DNA of 64,000 nt from Phocaeicola plebeius DSM 17135. GTDB lineage: Bacteria > Bacteroidota > Bacteroidia > Bacteroidales > Bacteroidaceae. Shown here piece after piece: positions 36,506-50,508 of the stretch. The stretch is from the NCBI RefSeq assembly GCF_000187895.1, contig NZ_DS990118.1, positions 124,001-188,000 of the forward strand, written 5' to 3'. A model generated the notes under the pieces. The model was not told where the DNA came from. It searched no databases and saw only the letters and a list, made by a program, of their open reading frames with translations. Numbering within the stretch: position 1 is the first letter of the stretch; the number at the start of each line of letters is the position of its first letter. Made by a program: the position numbers and the translations under genes.

Positions 36506-39500
36506 TTAGAATTGTAAATTAACTCCCAACAAGAATGTAAATGCACGCGGATAAGGATTTGAATCAATTCCACTTTTTACTTCCGGGTCCAATCCTTCAT
36601 ACTTAGTAATAATAAACGGATTCTGCGCTGTCGCATAAACACGTCCTCCGAGACCTTTATAAGCAGAAGTTTTAAACAAATCTTTAAAAGAATAACCCAA
36701 CGTAATATTATCACAACGCAAGAATGAAGCATTACGTACAAAGTAATCACTCATATAATATTCTCCCTTTCCTGTAAAACCAAGCGCAATAGCCTCCGCA
36801 GTTGTATTTGAATAAGCCGTATTAGAGAATAATCCTGAACTGCTTACATTTGCCTTATTTGCCAGGAAGTCATAATACACATAATTATTCAAGCTACTAC
36901 GTAAAGAAAAGCTGAAATCCCAGTTCTTATATGTCATCTTCGAAGTGAGTCCCATCATAAAATCAGCTGCCGGTTTCTTATAGATATATTTATCAGAACT
37001 GTTGATGATACCATCTCCATTGCGGTCAACAAACATATTCTCAATCGGATTACCGTTTTCATCATACACCTGCTGGTACACATAGAAAGAGTTAGCCGCA
37101 TAACCCACCTTATTGACTTGCACCTTCGTATTGTTACCACGGGATATGCTGTTACCCGTTTCTACGTAATAATCGGCATCATCCCCACCGGTCAGCTTGG
37201 TAATCTCATTATGATTCCAAGTAAAGTTATAGGTCACGTCCCACATAAAATCTTTCGTAACCACAGGTTTTACGTTAAAGGCAAATTCCACTCCATAATT
37301 TTTCAGCGATCCGATATTCTGCAACATTTGTGCATTGAAGTTCGTACCTACCGGAATCTTCACACTGTTCAACAGATCGTTTGTTTCACGGTAATAACCA
37401 TCCACATTACCGCTGATACGTCCGTTGAAGAATCCGAAATCCAATCCGGCATTATAAGTGGTGGTCTGCTCCCACTTCAAGTTCGTATTGAAGGCATTGG
37501 CACGAGAAGTATGATAATATGTGTCTCCAAACGGATATTGTGCATAATCATCACTCACTACATACAGCGGCATATATGCAAAATCCGAAGTCACATCCTG
37601 TTGTCCGGTGATACCCCATCCCAACCGAAGCTTCAAATCAGACAGAAAATTAACATCTTTCAAGAAGTTTTCTTCCTTCATCTTCCAAGCCAGAGCCAAA
37701 GAGGGAAAAGTCCCCCAGCGGTTCCCATCGGCAAAACGTGAAGAGCCATCCCAGCGCATGGTAAAGGTGAACAGGTAACGGTCTAACAACGTATAGTTCA
37801 AACGTCCGAAATAAGAGACCAATGTATTACGGGTAGCATACGCCGTCTGTTCCTTCAATACAGCATCATGAATTTCCCCAGTATAAGGATCCACTCCATT
37901 CCCGATGGTAAATCCATTCCGGTGAAAATGCTGTTCCTCCCCACCGGCCATGATGTCAAAGGTATGTGCGCCCAATGTCTTGATATATTGCGCATATACG
38001 TTATACGACAAATTGTATTTGTATTCAGTCACAGCCGAAGTATTTCCATAATAGTTGTAAGAGAATGAATAAGGTGAATAAATGGTAGTCTGTGTACCAT
38101 CTGCATATTCACCACCCAAGCTGGCATGCAAATGCAGGTCGGGCAAGAAATGGAATTTATAATCCACTTCTACATTACCTACGAAATCATTACTGTTGGC
38201 ACTGTCATCTTTCTGTTCCAAAGCTGCCACAGGATTCTGCGGCGTATTCTTATTCGCCGTATACCGCCAGTCCGGATCCGAAAAATCAGAAGTAGACTGT
38301 GCATTCTGATAATACCCTCCAAACACATCATACATGCTGTCACCGCCATATACCGGACGAGTAGGATCCATGGAAAGTGCACCTCCAATAGCAGCTCCGG
38401 CATCAGCATACCGATTCTTTCCATTCATGTATTTCGCCGTTACGTTCACCTTCAAATGGTCATCAAAGAAAGAAGGAGCCAGATTAACTGATGCGGTAAA
38501 ACGCTGAAAATTAGAAGTTTTCAAAATACCATCATTATAACTGTATCCTAATGAAATGCGATACGGAAGATTCTTCAAACCTCCATTGATGGACACATGA
38601 TGGTCTGTGCTGATGGCTGGACGAAATATCTCATCCTGCCAATCGGTATTAGCCGTACCTAGCGACGCCGGCAATTCATCGCCAAAAATCTGCTGAGCGT
38701 ATGCCCGGTATTCGTCTCCATTCAGCACATCATATTTCTTCTGAATGGTGGATACGGAAACCGAACCGTTGTAGCTGACCTTCGGAGCCTGACCGCTCTT
38801 TCCTTTTTTCGTAGTAATAATGATGACACCGTTGGAAGCACGGGAACCATAGATGGCTGTAGCCGAAGCATCTTTCAGTACCGTAAACGTTTCAATATCT
38901 TCTGGGTTCACCAGAGAAAGCCCATTCGACATACCCTTGACACCGTTGTTATCGATGGCCAGCCCGTCAATTACAATCAACGGATCATTGCTGGCATTCA
39001 GGGAAGAGCCTCCACGGATACGGATCTGTGCACCTCCCCCCGGAGTACCGTCATTGGAAATCACACTCACACCAGCTACCTTTCCAGTCAACATATCCTG
39101 CGCATTGGTAGTAATACCTTTGCTCAGTTCATCCGGCTTAATTGCAGTAACCGAACCAGTCGCATCATTTTTCTTCACCGAACCATAACCAATCACCACC
39201 ACATCATCCAACACTTCCGTATCATCCTGAAGCGTCACATTCATTGTAGCTGCCGCAGGAAGTTCCTGAGTTTTATAACCGATAAAAGAAATGACTATCA
39301 CATCTCCCTTTTTTGCTTCCAAGGTAAAATTACCATCAAAATCCGTAATGGTTCCGTTCGTTGTTCCTTTCACCAGAATATTAGCTCCAATCACGCCCAT
39401 TCCGGTATTATCTTTCACTACACCTTTCACGGTCAGTCCTTGTGCAAAAACTTGCACGGAAAGTAACATTCCAACTACCCATAATAGCAGGAATTTACTT

Positions 39501-39523
39501 ACTACATTCCTCTTTATTTCCAT
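36506..39523 (-). CDS. susC: SusC TonB-dependent starch oligosaccharide transporter
   Basis: A 1005-residue outer-membrane transporter. Signal peptide (about 1-28, ending VFAQG), carboxypeptidase-D-like regulatory domain (about 30-115, VKGVVKDNTGMGVIGANI), a TonB-box region (VLDDVVVIGYG), a plug (about 120-240, with KDASATAIYGSRASNGVIII) and a 22-strand barrel ending LLGVNLQF with a terminal Phe. The partner SusD follows after a short gap. Together they import malto-oligosaccharides for SusA and SusB. Confidence 0.95.
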   Translation of the reverse strand: MEIKRNVVSKFLLLWVVGMLLSVQVFAQGLTVKGVVKDNTGMGVIGANILVKGTTNGTITDFDGNFTLEAKKGDVIVISFIGYKTQELPAAATMNVTLQDDTEVLDDVVVIGYGSVKKNDATGSVTAIKPDELSKGITTNAQDMLTGKVAGVSVISNDGTPGGGAQIRIRGGSSLNASNDPLIVIDGLAIDNNGVKGMSNGLSLVNPEDIETFTVLKDASATAIYGSRASNGVIIITTKKGKSGQAPKVSYNGSVSVSTIQKKYDVLNGDEYRAYAQQIFGDELPASLGTANTDWQDEIFRPAISTDHHVSINGGLKNLPYRISLGYSYNDGILKTSNFQRFTASVNLAPSFFDDHLKVNVTAKYMNGKNRYADAGAAIGGALSMDPTRPVYGGDSMYDVFGGYYQNAQSTSDFSDPDWRYTANKNTPQNPVAALEQKDDSANSNDFVGNVEVDYKFHFLPDLHLHASLGGEYADGTQTTIYSPYSFSYNYYGNTSAVTEYKYNLSYNVYAQYIKTLGAHTFDIMAGGEEQHFHRNGFTIGNGVDPYTGEIHDAVLKEQTAYATRNTLVSYFGRLNYTLLDRYLFTFTMRWDGSSRFADGNRWGTFPSLALAWKMKEENFLKDVNFLSDLKLRLGWGITGQQDVTSDFAYMPLYVVSDDYAQYPFGDTYYHTSRANAFNTNLKWEQTTTYNAGLDFGFFNGRISGNVDGYYRETNDLLNSVKIPVGTNFNAQMLQNIGSLKNYGVEFAFNVKPVVTKDFMWDVTYNFTWNHNEITKLTGGDDADYYVETGNSISRGNNTKVQVNKVGYAANSFYVYQQVYDENGNPIENMFVDRNGDGIINSSDKYIYKKPAADFMMGLTSKMTYKNWDFSFSLRSSLNNYVYYDFLANKANVSSSGLFSNTAYSNTTAEAIALGFTGKGEYYMSDYFVRNASFLRCDNITLGYSFKDLFKTSAYKGLGGRVYATAQNPFIITKYEGLDPEVKSGIDSNPYPRAFTFLLGVNLQF

Positions 39524-39605
39524 ATTATTAAATTAAAGTATTCCGTAAATTTTATGCTAATACCTATTGAAAGCCCAATCTTTACCTTATTACAATCCTG
39601 TTCAG

Positions 39606-41801
<2,196 letters not shown>

Positions 41802-41840
41802 TTAATATTGATTAGATTTTATGTTTTTCAATTACCGAAA

Positions 41841-41893
41841 GCAAAATTATGCGTCACTTTCTCATCTTATTTTCACAAAAAGGAAAATATAAA
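41841..41893 (-). promoter_or_regulatory. susB operon promoter with candidate activator site
   Basis: On the minus strand TAATTTTGC (41849-41841) matches the -7 consensus. Thirty-four bases further upstream is ATTTATATTTT (plus strand AAAATATAAAT, 41884-41894). The same 11-mer stands exactly 34 bases upstream of the susA -7 box. No TTTG -33 is present, as expected for an activator-dependent promoter. The motif overlaps the T-rich tail of a possible weak terminator of susA. Confidence 0.6.
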
Positions 41894-41946
41894 TCAGCAT
41901 AAATGGTAATCATCTTATAATAAGCTGATTAATCAGTTTTACATAG
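41891..41946 (-). other. Inverted repeats between susA and susB
   Basis: A perfect 12-bp palindrome CTGATTAATCAG occupies 41935-41946. Part of it, GCTGATT (41934-41940), can also pair with AATCAGC at 41892-41898, giving a hairpin with a 35-nt loop followed by a T-rich stretch on the minus strand. This could be a weak susA terminator or an operator. Confidence 0.45.
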
Positions 41947-41964
41947 TCTCAAAATAGAAACGTT

Positions 41965-43899
<1,935 letters not shown>

Positions 43900-43996
43900 A
43901 CATAAAGAAAATAAACGCAAGATTTACAACAAGTTAACAAAGTTTGAAACAACTAAAATATAAATGATATAACACCAGATATTCAACCTTAAAACT

Positions 43997-45589
43997 ATGA
44001 GATCTATACTTTTCCTTATACTGTTTATTGCAGAAGGCTGGCTCATCTCCATTTCTGCACAAAGCTCCGAGCAACGAATCTTAGAGCAATTAGATAAAGC
44101 GATTTCCCAAAAAGAGAAATTTAAAAATGACAGAGAAGCTGTCATATCTCAAATCAAACAAAGACTGAACTATGCCACAGACAATATTGAACGTTATAAA
44201 CTCTGTGGAGAACTCTTCAATTTATATCTACATTATCAGGCTGATTCTGCCTGCCACTATATTCGTCGTAAAGCATACTACAACTCTCTCCAGCCTCAAC
44301 CGGAGCGAGACATCGAAATCTCCATCAATCGGGCAGAAGTAAGAGGTGTCATGGGAATGTACAACGAAGCCTTGACAGAGTTACAAACTATTCACCCTCA
44401 CGAGTTGTCTTCACCCAACTTAGAATATTATTATTTCACCATAAGAGCCTGTTATGGATGGATGGCAGACAATACAGTAGACCCACACGTAAAACAAACG
44501 TATCTGAAAAAGACGGAACTGTATCGTGACTCCCTATTGAAAATACTTCCTCAGGGGAGCGACCGTAGTATTGTATTGGCAGAAAAAATGATATTAGGCG
44601 GTCAGGCAGACCAAGCTATTCCCATTTTGAACAAAGTACTTACTTCTCCTTTAGACATGCAAGAGAAAGCATACGCATACTATACCCTTTCATTGGCATA
44701 CGAAGCCAAGAAAGACACAGACATGGAAATCTATTACCTTGCTCAGACAGCCCTCATTGACCTCAATGCATCGGTTCGTGAATACGCAGCCCTTCAAAAG
44801 CTTGCTCGTCTGGTATACCAGCAAGGCGACCCGGAAAGAGCTTATAATTACGTAAGTTGCTCCATGAAAGACGCTGTAGCCTGCAATGCACGCTTACGTT
44901 TTTTAGAAGTTACAGAATTCTATCCCATCATCGATAAGGCTTATTCCGACAAAAAGGCACAGGAAAAACGATTAGGAAGAATCCTCACTCTTAGCATTAC
45001 CGGATTGGCTGTATGTCTCATCCTACTGGCCTTTTACCTATACCATGGACTAAGAAAACTTTCTCTCATGCGAAAGAATCTCTCGAAAAGCAACAAAGAA
45101 CTAGTAGCTCTCAACCAACAGTTGCAGCAGACAGGGAAAATCAAAGAAGTATACATCGCCCGCTACTTGGACCGTTGTGTCAGCTACCTGGACAAACTGG
45201 AGCAATACAGACGCTCATTAGAGAAATTAGCTATGGCTTCCCGTATAGAAGATTTATTTAAAGCCATCCGTTCGGCAGATTTTCTGCGTGAAGAGCGTAA
45301 AAACTTCTATAATGAATTTGATAAATCATTCTTGGAACTATTTCCTAATTTCATCCATGATTTCAACAGTCTATTGAATGAAGATGGAAAAATTGAACCC
45401 AAACCCGGAGAAATCTTAAACACGGAGTTACGTATTTTCGCCTTGATTCGCCTGGGTGTAACCGATGCCAACCGAATTGCCCATTTTTTGGGATACTCAT
45501 TAGCCACAGTATATAATTATAGAAGTAAAATCCGCAACAAGGCTAAAGGTGATAAGGATAACTTTGAACAGGAGGTGATGAGATTATAA
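43997..45589 (+). CDS. susR: SusR-type membrane-spanning regulator of the starch locus
   Basis: A 530-residue regulator. N-terminal signal or anchor (about 1-21), a helical TPR-like sensor region in the periplasm (about 25-320), one transmembrane helix near 327-348 (ILTLSITGLAVCLILLAFYL) and a coiled coil (about 350-385). The C-terminal DNA-binding region (about 470-515, with ELRIFALIRLGVTDANRIAH and YSLATVYNYRSKIRNKA) resembles a LuxR-like helix-turn-helix. Domain plan and position next to susA match SusR, which senses maltose or larger malto-oligosaccharides and activates the sus genes. Its transcript ends at the hairpin at 45610-45648. Confidence 0.88.
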   Translation: MRSILFLILFIAEGWLISISAQSSEQRILEQLDKAISQKEKFKNDREAVISQIKQRLNYATDNIERYKLCGELFNLYLHYQADSACHYIRRKAYYNSLQPQPERDIEISINRAEVRGVMGMYNEALTELQTIHPHELSSPNLEYYYFTIRACYGWMADNTVDPHVKQTYLKKTELYRDSLLKILPQGSDRSIVLAEKMILGGQADQAIPILNKVLTSPLDMQEKAYAYYTLSLAYEAKKDTDMEIYYLAQTALIDLNASVREYAALQKLARLVYQQGDPERAYNYVSCSMKDAVACNARLRFLEVTEFYPIIDKAYSDKKAQEKRLGRILTLSITGLAVCLILLAFYLYHGLRKLSLMRKNLSKSNKELVALNQQLQQTGKIKEVYIARYLDRCVSYLDKLEQYRRSLEKLAMASRIEDLFKAIRSADFLREERKNFYNEFDKSFLELFPNFIHDFNSLLNEDGKIEPKPGEILNTELRIFALIRLGVTDANRIAHFLGYSLATVYNYRSKIRNKAKGDKDNFEQEVMRL

Positions 45590-45609
45590 TTGTTTTATCT
45601 AATATAAAG

Positions 45610-45648
45610 ATCCCCAAATTTACATTCCAACGAAGTAAACTTGGGGAT
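45610..45648. terminator. Terminator between susR and the glycoprotein PUL
   Basis: ATCCCCAAATTTAC and GTAAACTTGGGGAT form a stem with one bulge around ATTCCAACGAA. T-rich sequence follows on the plus strand (TTCTATCT) and more weakly on the minus strand (CTTTATATT), so it probably ends both converging transcripts. Confidence 0.75.
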
Positions 45649-45680
45649 TTCTATCTAGTTAAGGTATAAAATACTATATT

Positions 45681-46889
45681 TTATTTCACATTCTCACTCT
45701 TTGCATCTTCCACATATTCCTTCCATAAATCCTCTATCTTATAATTCTCTCCCAGAATATATTGAACAGCCTTCTCCAAAGACCACTGAGAACCTAATTG
45801 CACAATTGACACCGTCAATTTACGCAAAAAATCACCATCATAAGTTCTTAGCCAATTCATAAAATAGCCAGAAGTTCCATAAGGTAATTGCCATATATAA
45901 GGACAAGGAGTATTGCCAGACTTCCGATTCTCATCATAATATGCACCAGAATTCAAAGCTGTATTAATACGATTGGCATCAGTAACTCCACCACAAGCAC
46001 TTCTTACGGCATCAGCCATTCCTTCTATACAAGAAGGCTGATTGCTGTCTACAGCACCAGTTTTCTGTACTAAATGGGTAAATTCATGAATCAATACACC
46101 ACGAATCTCAAAAGTTGCATCGTCCATGGATACAGCTCCGTTATTGACCTGTCCTACATATTCTGAACTCATTCTCATCAACGGTCCTTCGCTGTCACCC
46201 GAAACATAAGCAACAGCCCCAGCATAATCCATAGGGCCCAAAATACATTTTAACCAAGGAACCGGCTGCTGTTTTGCATCTACAGATGAATAATACATAG
46301 AAGATAATACCAATTGTAACACCTTCGTATAATAAGCCTTCTTTTCTTCATCTGTCTTTCCTACAATATTATCATAAGCAGCAGCTATCTCAGGAGTTAC
46401 AGCAGATTCTGTGACCAATTTATAGGTGGGAGGCATGATATCAAAAAATACTTCTGACGAAGTCACATTAGTCAAGGTCAGGTTTTCTGCGGAAGCCCAT
46501 TCACTCACCTCCTCTGCTCCATCTTTATTCCAAATACAACGATACTGTACTGTACTAGGATTTTTGGTTACCACGGTAAAATAATCATAAGAACTGGCAA
46601 AATTAGGATTTGCCATGATCTTTACTGATTTAGAAAGTCCGTTCAAAGCCATAAAAGAGACTTCTACACCTTTATAAGATTTGGCATCAGCTGTGGTCTG
46701 CCACATAATCTTCAATTCATTCAAATCTTTGTTATAAATGGCACCTCTGGCCTCCAAAGCTTCCCCACTTACAGGAACTACACCTTCAGGAAGTTCTCCA
46801 AAAACCTGTCCACCTTCATTTACGCAAGAACTTGTTGTAAACAAGCCTAAAGCCATCAAACATATTAATAGTGTACGCATATCTTTCAT
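45681..46889 (-). CDS. Lipoprotein with basic-secretory-protein-type HExxH putative metallopeptidase domain
   Basis: A 402-residue lipoprotein (lipobox near FTTSSC). Residues about 35-140 look like an immunoglobulin or fibronectin-like module. The C-terminal part (about 190-395) matches the plant/bacterial basic secretory protein family: zinc motif GVLIHEFTHLVQ followed by CIEGMADAVRSACGG and YFMNWLRTYDGDFLRKL. The family is regarded as a metallopeptidase clan, but substrate and activity are poorly known. It is the last gene of the PUL, so it is probably exported with the SusC/SusD pair. A second protein of this family is encoded at 56176-56970. Confidence 0.8.
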   Translation of the reverse strand: MKDMRTLLICLMALGLFTTSSCVNEGGQVFGELPEGVVPVSGEALEARGAIYNKDLNELKIMWQTTADAKSYKGVEVSFMALNGLSKSVKIMANPNFASSYDYFTVVTKNPSTVQYRCIWNKDGAEEVSEWASAENLTLTNVTSSEVFFDIMPPTYKLVTESAVTPEIAAAYDNIVGKTDEEKKAYYTKVLQLVLSSMYYSSVDAKQQPVPWLKCILGPMDYAGAVAYVSGDSEGPLMRMSSEYVGQVNNGAVSMDDATFEIRGVLIHEFTHLVQKTGAVDSNQPSCIEGMADAVRSACGGVTDANRINTALNSGAYYDENRKSGNTPCPYIWQLPYGTSGYFMNWLRTYDGDFLRKLTVSIVQLGSQWSLEKAVQYILGENYKIEDLWKEYVEDAKSENVK

Positions 46890-46905
46890 TTTTATTTACT
46901 AATTA

Positions 46906-48516
46906 TTATTGAAAAACGGGTTGCGGCCAATATACAAAACTGTCGCTTGAAATACTGAACACATATAAACCTGCCTCAGGAGTTTCATTGCTTCTCACAA
47001 TGATATGATCTTCATCAAATAAGAAACCATAAATATTAGGATAGTCAGATTTTACTTTATTTATATCCGAACCATAACCTGGAGCTAATCCTGCATCTTT
47101 ATTAAATCGGATAATATCTGTACCTTCAATTGGAGTCATATTGCCACCCTGATAAAGCATAAAATAATAATTATCTGCATATATCACGATTGAAGTCCAA
47201 TCTCCATTCCATTCAAATATCGGGAAATCAAATGCAGGAACTCTATTATATTCAGCTTCCAGATTAGCGCTTAAGATGCATCTTGCATTTTTAAACTGAG
47301 GCTGACCTCCACCTGGCAGTTTAATCCAATCTACCATCTTATATAAACTGGTCTTATCCTTTCCATAAGAAACATTTCCAACCAATTTACTTTCTGCGGT
47401 CAGGCCTACTAATTCTACTCCATCTTCTTTCACCTTAATAGCAGACAATGAACTACCGCTTACTGTTATAGGCTTTTGGAAAGTCAATACACCTTCTTCT
47501 GTTACAGTGGCAACTATATTTTCTCGTACTACAGTTTTATTCGCATAACTTAAGAAATGAACAGTATGGTCATCCTTCGTGACATAATAATAAGCTGCAA
47601 AGTTTCCATCAGAAGCTGAACGAATTACACCTGAGCCCCATCCTTGAGCAAACATCTTTTCAATCAATTGTTGTTCTGGTGTCTTAATATTATCCATTTC
47701 TGCTTTTGTCACTTTAGTCATTATATAAGAAGTACCATTCGACTTACCCTGCCAGGTAATAGAATTCTCATTATACTCTGTTACCACCAGCACATTCTCC
47801 TTAGTCAGTGTTTCAAAATGCGATTGTACCAAAGTCAGTTCAACCTTTCCTTCATTATTCAAGACTAAAGAATAAGTTCCAGAAACATTTTGAGGTTCAC
47901 GTTCCGATTTAGTTATTACAGTCTTCTGTTCTGTATCAAAAATAAAGTAACAAGCATTAACCAAATCTATTTTCCAACCTCCACCTTCTTCCACAGAAGC
48001 TAACAAGGATTCTACTTTCTCTTCTTCAGTCATCAGCGCATCCATCTCTGAACGGGCTGTACGTTTCCACACATACTCCGTATTAGATTCTTGTCCCTTA
48101 CAAGTAATGCTACTTATTTTTGCATTCGTTACCACAAAAGTCTCATCACCTAATATTGTCTTTAAATCTGATCCAGCAAATGAAAGTACCACATTCTCCT
48201 CCTCATTGACTGAAGTTTTATATTCATAAGAAACCAACTTCGGATTAACCGTAGATTTCATCTGATATTTACCTTCCTCCACATTAAAGAAAAGATATAC
48301 CGTAACATTTTCCTTCGCAATTTTCCAGACCTCATCTGCACTAGTTGCAAGTACTTGCTCAACATCCTTAATCAGTTCAGACTCCTTATTGTCGTCTTTA
48401 TTACCACTCAAATCTGTACCTGGATACACCAATTCCAACGGGTCACTATACCAATCGCATGCCCCCATTGCCATGCTCATTAAAGCGATACATATAAAAT
48501 TCTTCAATAATTTCAT
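46906..48516 (-). CDS. PUL lipoprotein with three internal repeats, unknown ligand
   Basis: A 536-residue lipoprotein (lipobox MSMAMGAC). Three consecutive modules of about 110-120 residues can be seen. Repeats one and two begin with a helix containing V-x-x-L-L-A-S/T (VEQVLATSADEVWKI; VESLLASVEEGGGWKI), run through beta strands, and end Y-x-W/M followed by a charged xxEMD (YVWKRTARSEMDAL; YIMTKVTKAEMDNI). The third starts IEKMFAQGWGSGV and is less similar. A final module (about 400-536) has a different sequence. It sits behind susD, the usual place for surface glycan-binding proteins, so it is probably one. A TTG two codons upstream is rejected in favour of the ATG at 48516. Confidence 0.72.
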   Translation of the reverse strand: MKLLKNFICIALMSMAMGACDWYSDPLELVYPGTDLSGNKDDNKESELIKDVEQVLATSADEVWKIAKENVTVYLFFNVEEGKYQMKSTVNPKLVSYEYKTSVNEEENVVLSFAGSDLKTILGDETFVVTNAKISSITCKGQESNTEYVWKRTARSEMDALMTEEEKVESLLASVEEGGGWKIDLVNACYFIFDTEQKTVITKSEREPQNVSGTYSLVLNNEGKVELTLVQSHFETLTKENVLVVTEYNENSITWQGKSNGTSYIMTKVTKAEMDNIKTPEQQLIEKMFAQGWGSGVIRSASDGNFAAYYYVTKDDHTVHFLSYANKTVVRENIVATVTEEGVLTFQKPITVSGSSLSAIKVKEDGVELVGLTAESKLVGNVSYGKDKTSLYKMVDWIKLPGGGQPQFKNARCILSANLEAEYNRVPAFDFPIFEWNGDWTSIVIYADNYYFMLYQGGNMTPIEGTDIIRFNKDAGLAPGYGSDINKVKSDYPNIYGFLFDEDHIIVRSNETPEAGLYVFSISSDSFVYWPQPVFQ

Positions 48517-48541
48517 AATCAATTAGTTTTTAGGTTACACT

Positions 48542-50497
48542 TTACCATCCCGGATTTTGCTTCAAAGAAGGTGTCTTAGCAATTTCATTGGAGTTTATTG
48601 GGAAGAAGTAATCACGATAAGTCACACGTCTCGGATTCAATTGTTGCCCTTCAAAGCGTTCCATACGATAAGACTTTCCACCTACCTTAATTGCTCCATT
48701 TTCATCCAACACAGGTTTCATACCATGTATGTAGTGCTGTGTCTGAGGATATTGCATCTTCTTCTCATCAAACCATCTCTGTGCACGAGTATCTTCTGGC
48801 ATAGCCAAATACTGTTCTTCTTTGTTCTCTTCAACAGGGTTAGTTATAATGCCTTTATAACGTAAAGCAAAATAACGATTATTTTCAAAGAACAACTCTA
48901 CCCGTCGTTCGCGATCAATATATTCACGACGCACCTTCTTATCTGTATCAAATATTGGTGGAACCGGTTTCATGAACGCACGCTCACGAATCTGATTCAA
49001 CATAGATTTCATTGTATTCACATCTCCATCAGTTTCATTCAAAGCTTCCGCATAAATCAGCATCAACTCCGGCAAACGAATCAATGGGAAATGCATACTT
49101 GAGATATTGGCATTAATAGTCCAGTCATTTTGTACAAACTTACGTAAAGCATACCCTGTACGAGTGCTACGAGTATCACGTACTGAACTATTCACTAATG
49201 CATCAGCACTACCTTCAGCCACATTATATTCTTTGCCCATCAGCACAGCACCCATATAAACAATATCTCTATAAAAGCGAGGGTCACGATTTACATAAGG
49301 ATTTTTATCATCATAACTAGAAGATGTATAGATATCATATCCATAATCGCCATCAATCACCTCATATTGATCCACCTGCTCCTGGGTAGGTTGATTTCGT
49401 GTCTGCCCGCTTCCGTACGACTCCGGTATGTTATCTTGAATCCAACGTGTATCTTTACTATTCAATAATGTCAAAATAACTTCATTATTATAGAAAAGGT
49501 TATCTCTGAACATTTCTTCCAGACGTTTGTATACTTTATCTCCAGAATTAGCCACAAACTCTGTTTCATCGTATTGTTTATAGAGTTTATACCGACCCAT
49601 ATCTACAACTTCCATAAACTCTTCGGCAGCTTTCAATGCATTCTGCCAGCGTTCCTGTTTATATTCTTTATATTCCTGAGCACCTACACGGGTATCTGAA
49701 TCACCCAATGGAGAGATACCGGTAGGATTACCATCCGCATCTCTAAGACCGCCATTGTATAATGGTTGTGCTACAATCCAACGTACAATTGCTTTTAACG
49801 CCAAACAAGCTCCTTTATCAATTCGATTGAACTCTTCACCTTCTTGTCTAACCGGTAAACGACTCGCAGCCTCATCCAAATCAGCACACAATTTTTCCAC
49901 ACTTGTATGAACTGATTCACGCACCGCATATGTAGAGGGATCCTCCTCCAAAGAATACAACCGATCACTATACACCATTTCTCCATGCCAGCGAAGAATC
50001 AAATAATGATAATACGCCCTAAAGAAATAAGCCTCACCTATTCGCTTACTTAATAGACCCGGAGAAGAAGGATGATCTGGTGTGTTATATTCTTCAACCC
50101 CCCAAATAATCTTATTTGCTTTTCGTATAGACTGATAGAAGGTCCACCACCAACCAAATCCAGAACCACCATATATGTTACCTATTGAAGTCGGGTCAGA
50201 ACTTAGCTCTCCATTCAGAATTTTATAAGGTGCATCAGCATCCGCCTTATTAAACTCCAACTCATCACATAATGTTCCGATATTGTGGCTATAAATTGTA
50301 TTAAACCCCAAGCTGTTCAGATACATATCTGTATATAACTGTGTAACCAGCTCATTTACCTTAGTATAGCGAGAAAACACTTCAGCTTCCTGAAGCTTTC
50401 CATCGTCTTCTCTTTCCAAATAATCACTACATGAAGGGGTCAATAAGCATAATCCTCCCACTGTAAGACAAGCTAATATATATTTCTTAAATTTCAT
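48542..50497 (-). CDS. SusD/RagB-family nutrient-binding outer-membrane lipoprotein
   Basis: A 651-residue lipoprotein. The lipobox LLTPSCSDYL opens a SusD-type fold: a helical TPR region with RIGEAYFFRAYYHYLI, a variable ligand-binding insert, and the C-terminal SusD signature near LIRLPELMLIYAEALNE and DRERRVELFFENNRYFALRYKG. It is longer than SusD of the starch locus, with extra loops. It follows its SusC partner by 11 nt. The ligand is presumably a mannose- or GlcNAc-containing glycan, inferred from the enzymes encoded upstream. Confidence 0.92.
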   Translation of the reverse strand: MKFKKYILACLTVGGLCLLTPSCSDYLEREDDGKLQEAEVFSRYTKVNELVTQLYTDMYLNSLGFNTIYSHNIGTLCDELEFNKADADAPYKILNGELSSDPTSIGNIYGGSGFGWWWTFYQSIRKANKIIWGVEEYNTPDHPSSPGLLSKRIGEAYFFRAYYHYLILRWHGEMVYSDRLYSLEEDPSTYAVRESVHTSVEKLCADLDEAASRLPVRQEGEEFNRIDKGACLALKAIVRWIVAQPLYNGGLRDADGNPTGISPLGDSDTRVGAQEYKEYKQERWQNALKAAEEFMEVVDMGRYKLYKQYDETEFVANSGDKVYKRLEEMFRDNLFYNNEVILTLLNSKDTRWIQDNIPESYGSGQTRNQPTQEQVDQYEVIDGDYGYDIYTSSSYDDKNPYVNRDPRFYRDIVYMGAVLMGKEYNVAEGSADALVNSSVRDTRSTRTGYALRKFVQNDWTINANISSMHFPLIRLPELMLIYAEALNETDGDVNTMKSMLNQIRERAFMKPVPPIFDTDKKVRREYIDRERRVELFFENNRYFALRYKGIITNPVEENKEEQYLAMPEDTRAQRWFDEKKMQYPQTQHYIHGMKPVLDENGAIKVGGKSYRMERFEGQQLNPRRVTYRDYFFPINSNEIAKTPSLKQNPGW

Positions 50498-50508
50498 TGC
50501 TTTTCAAA

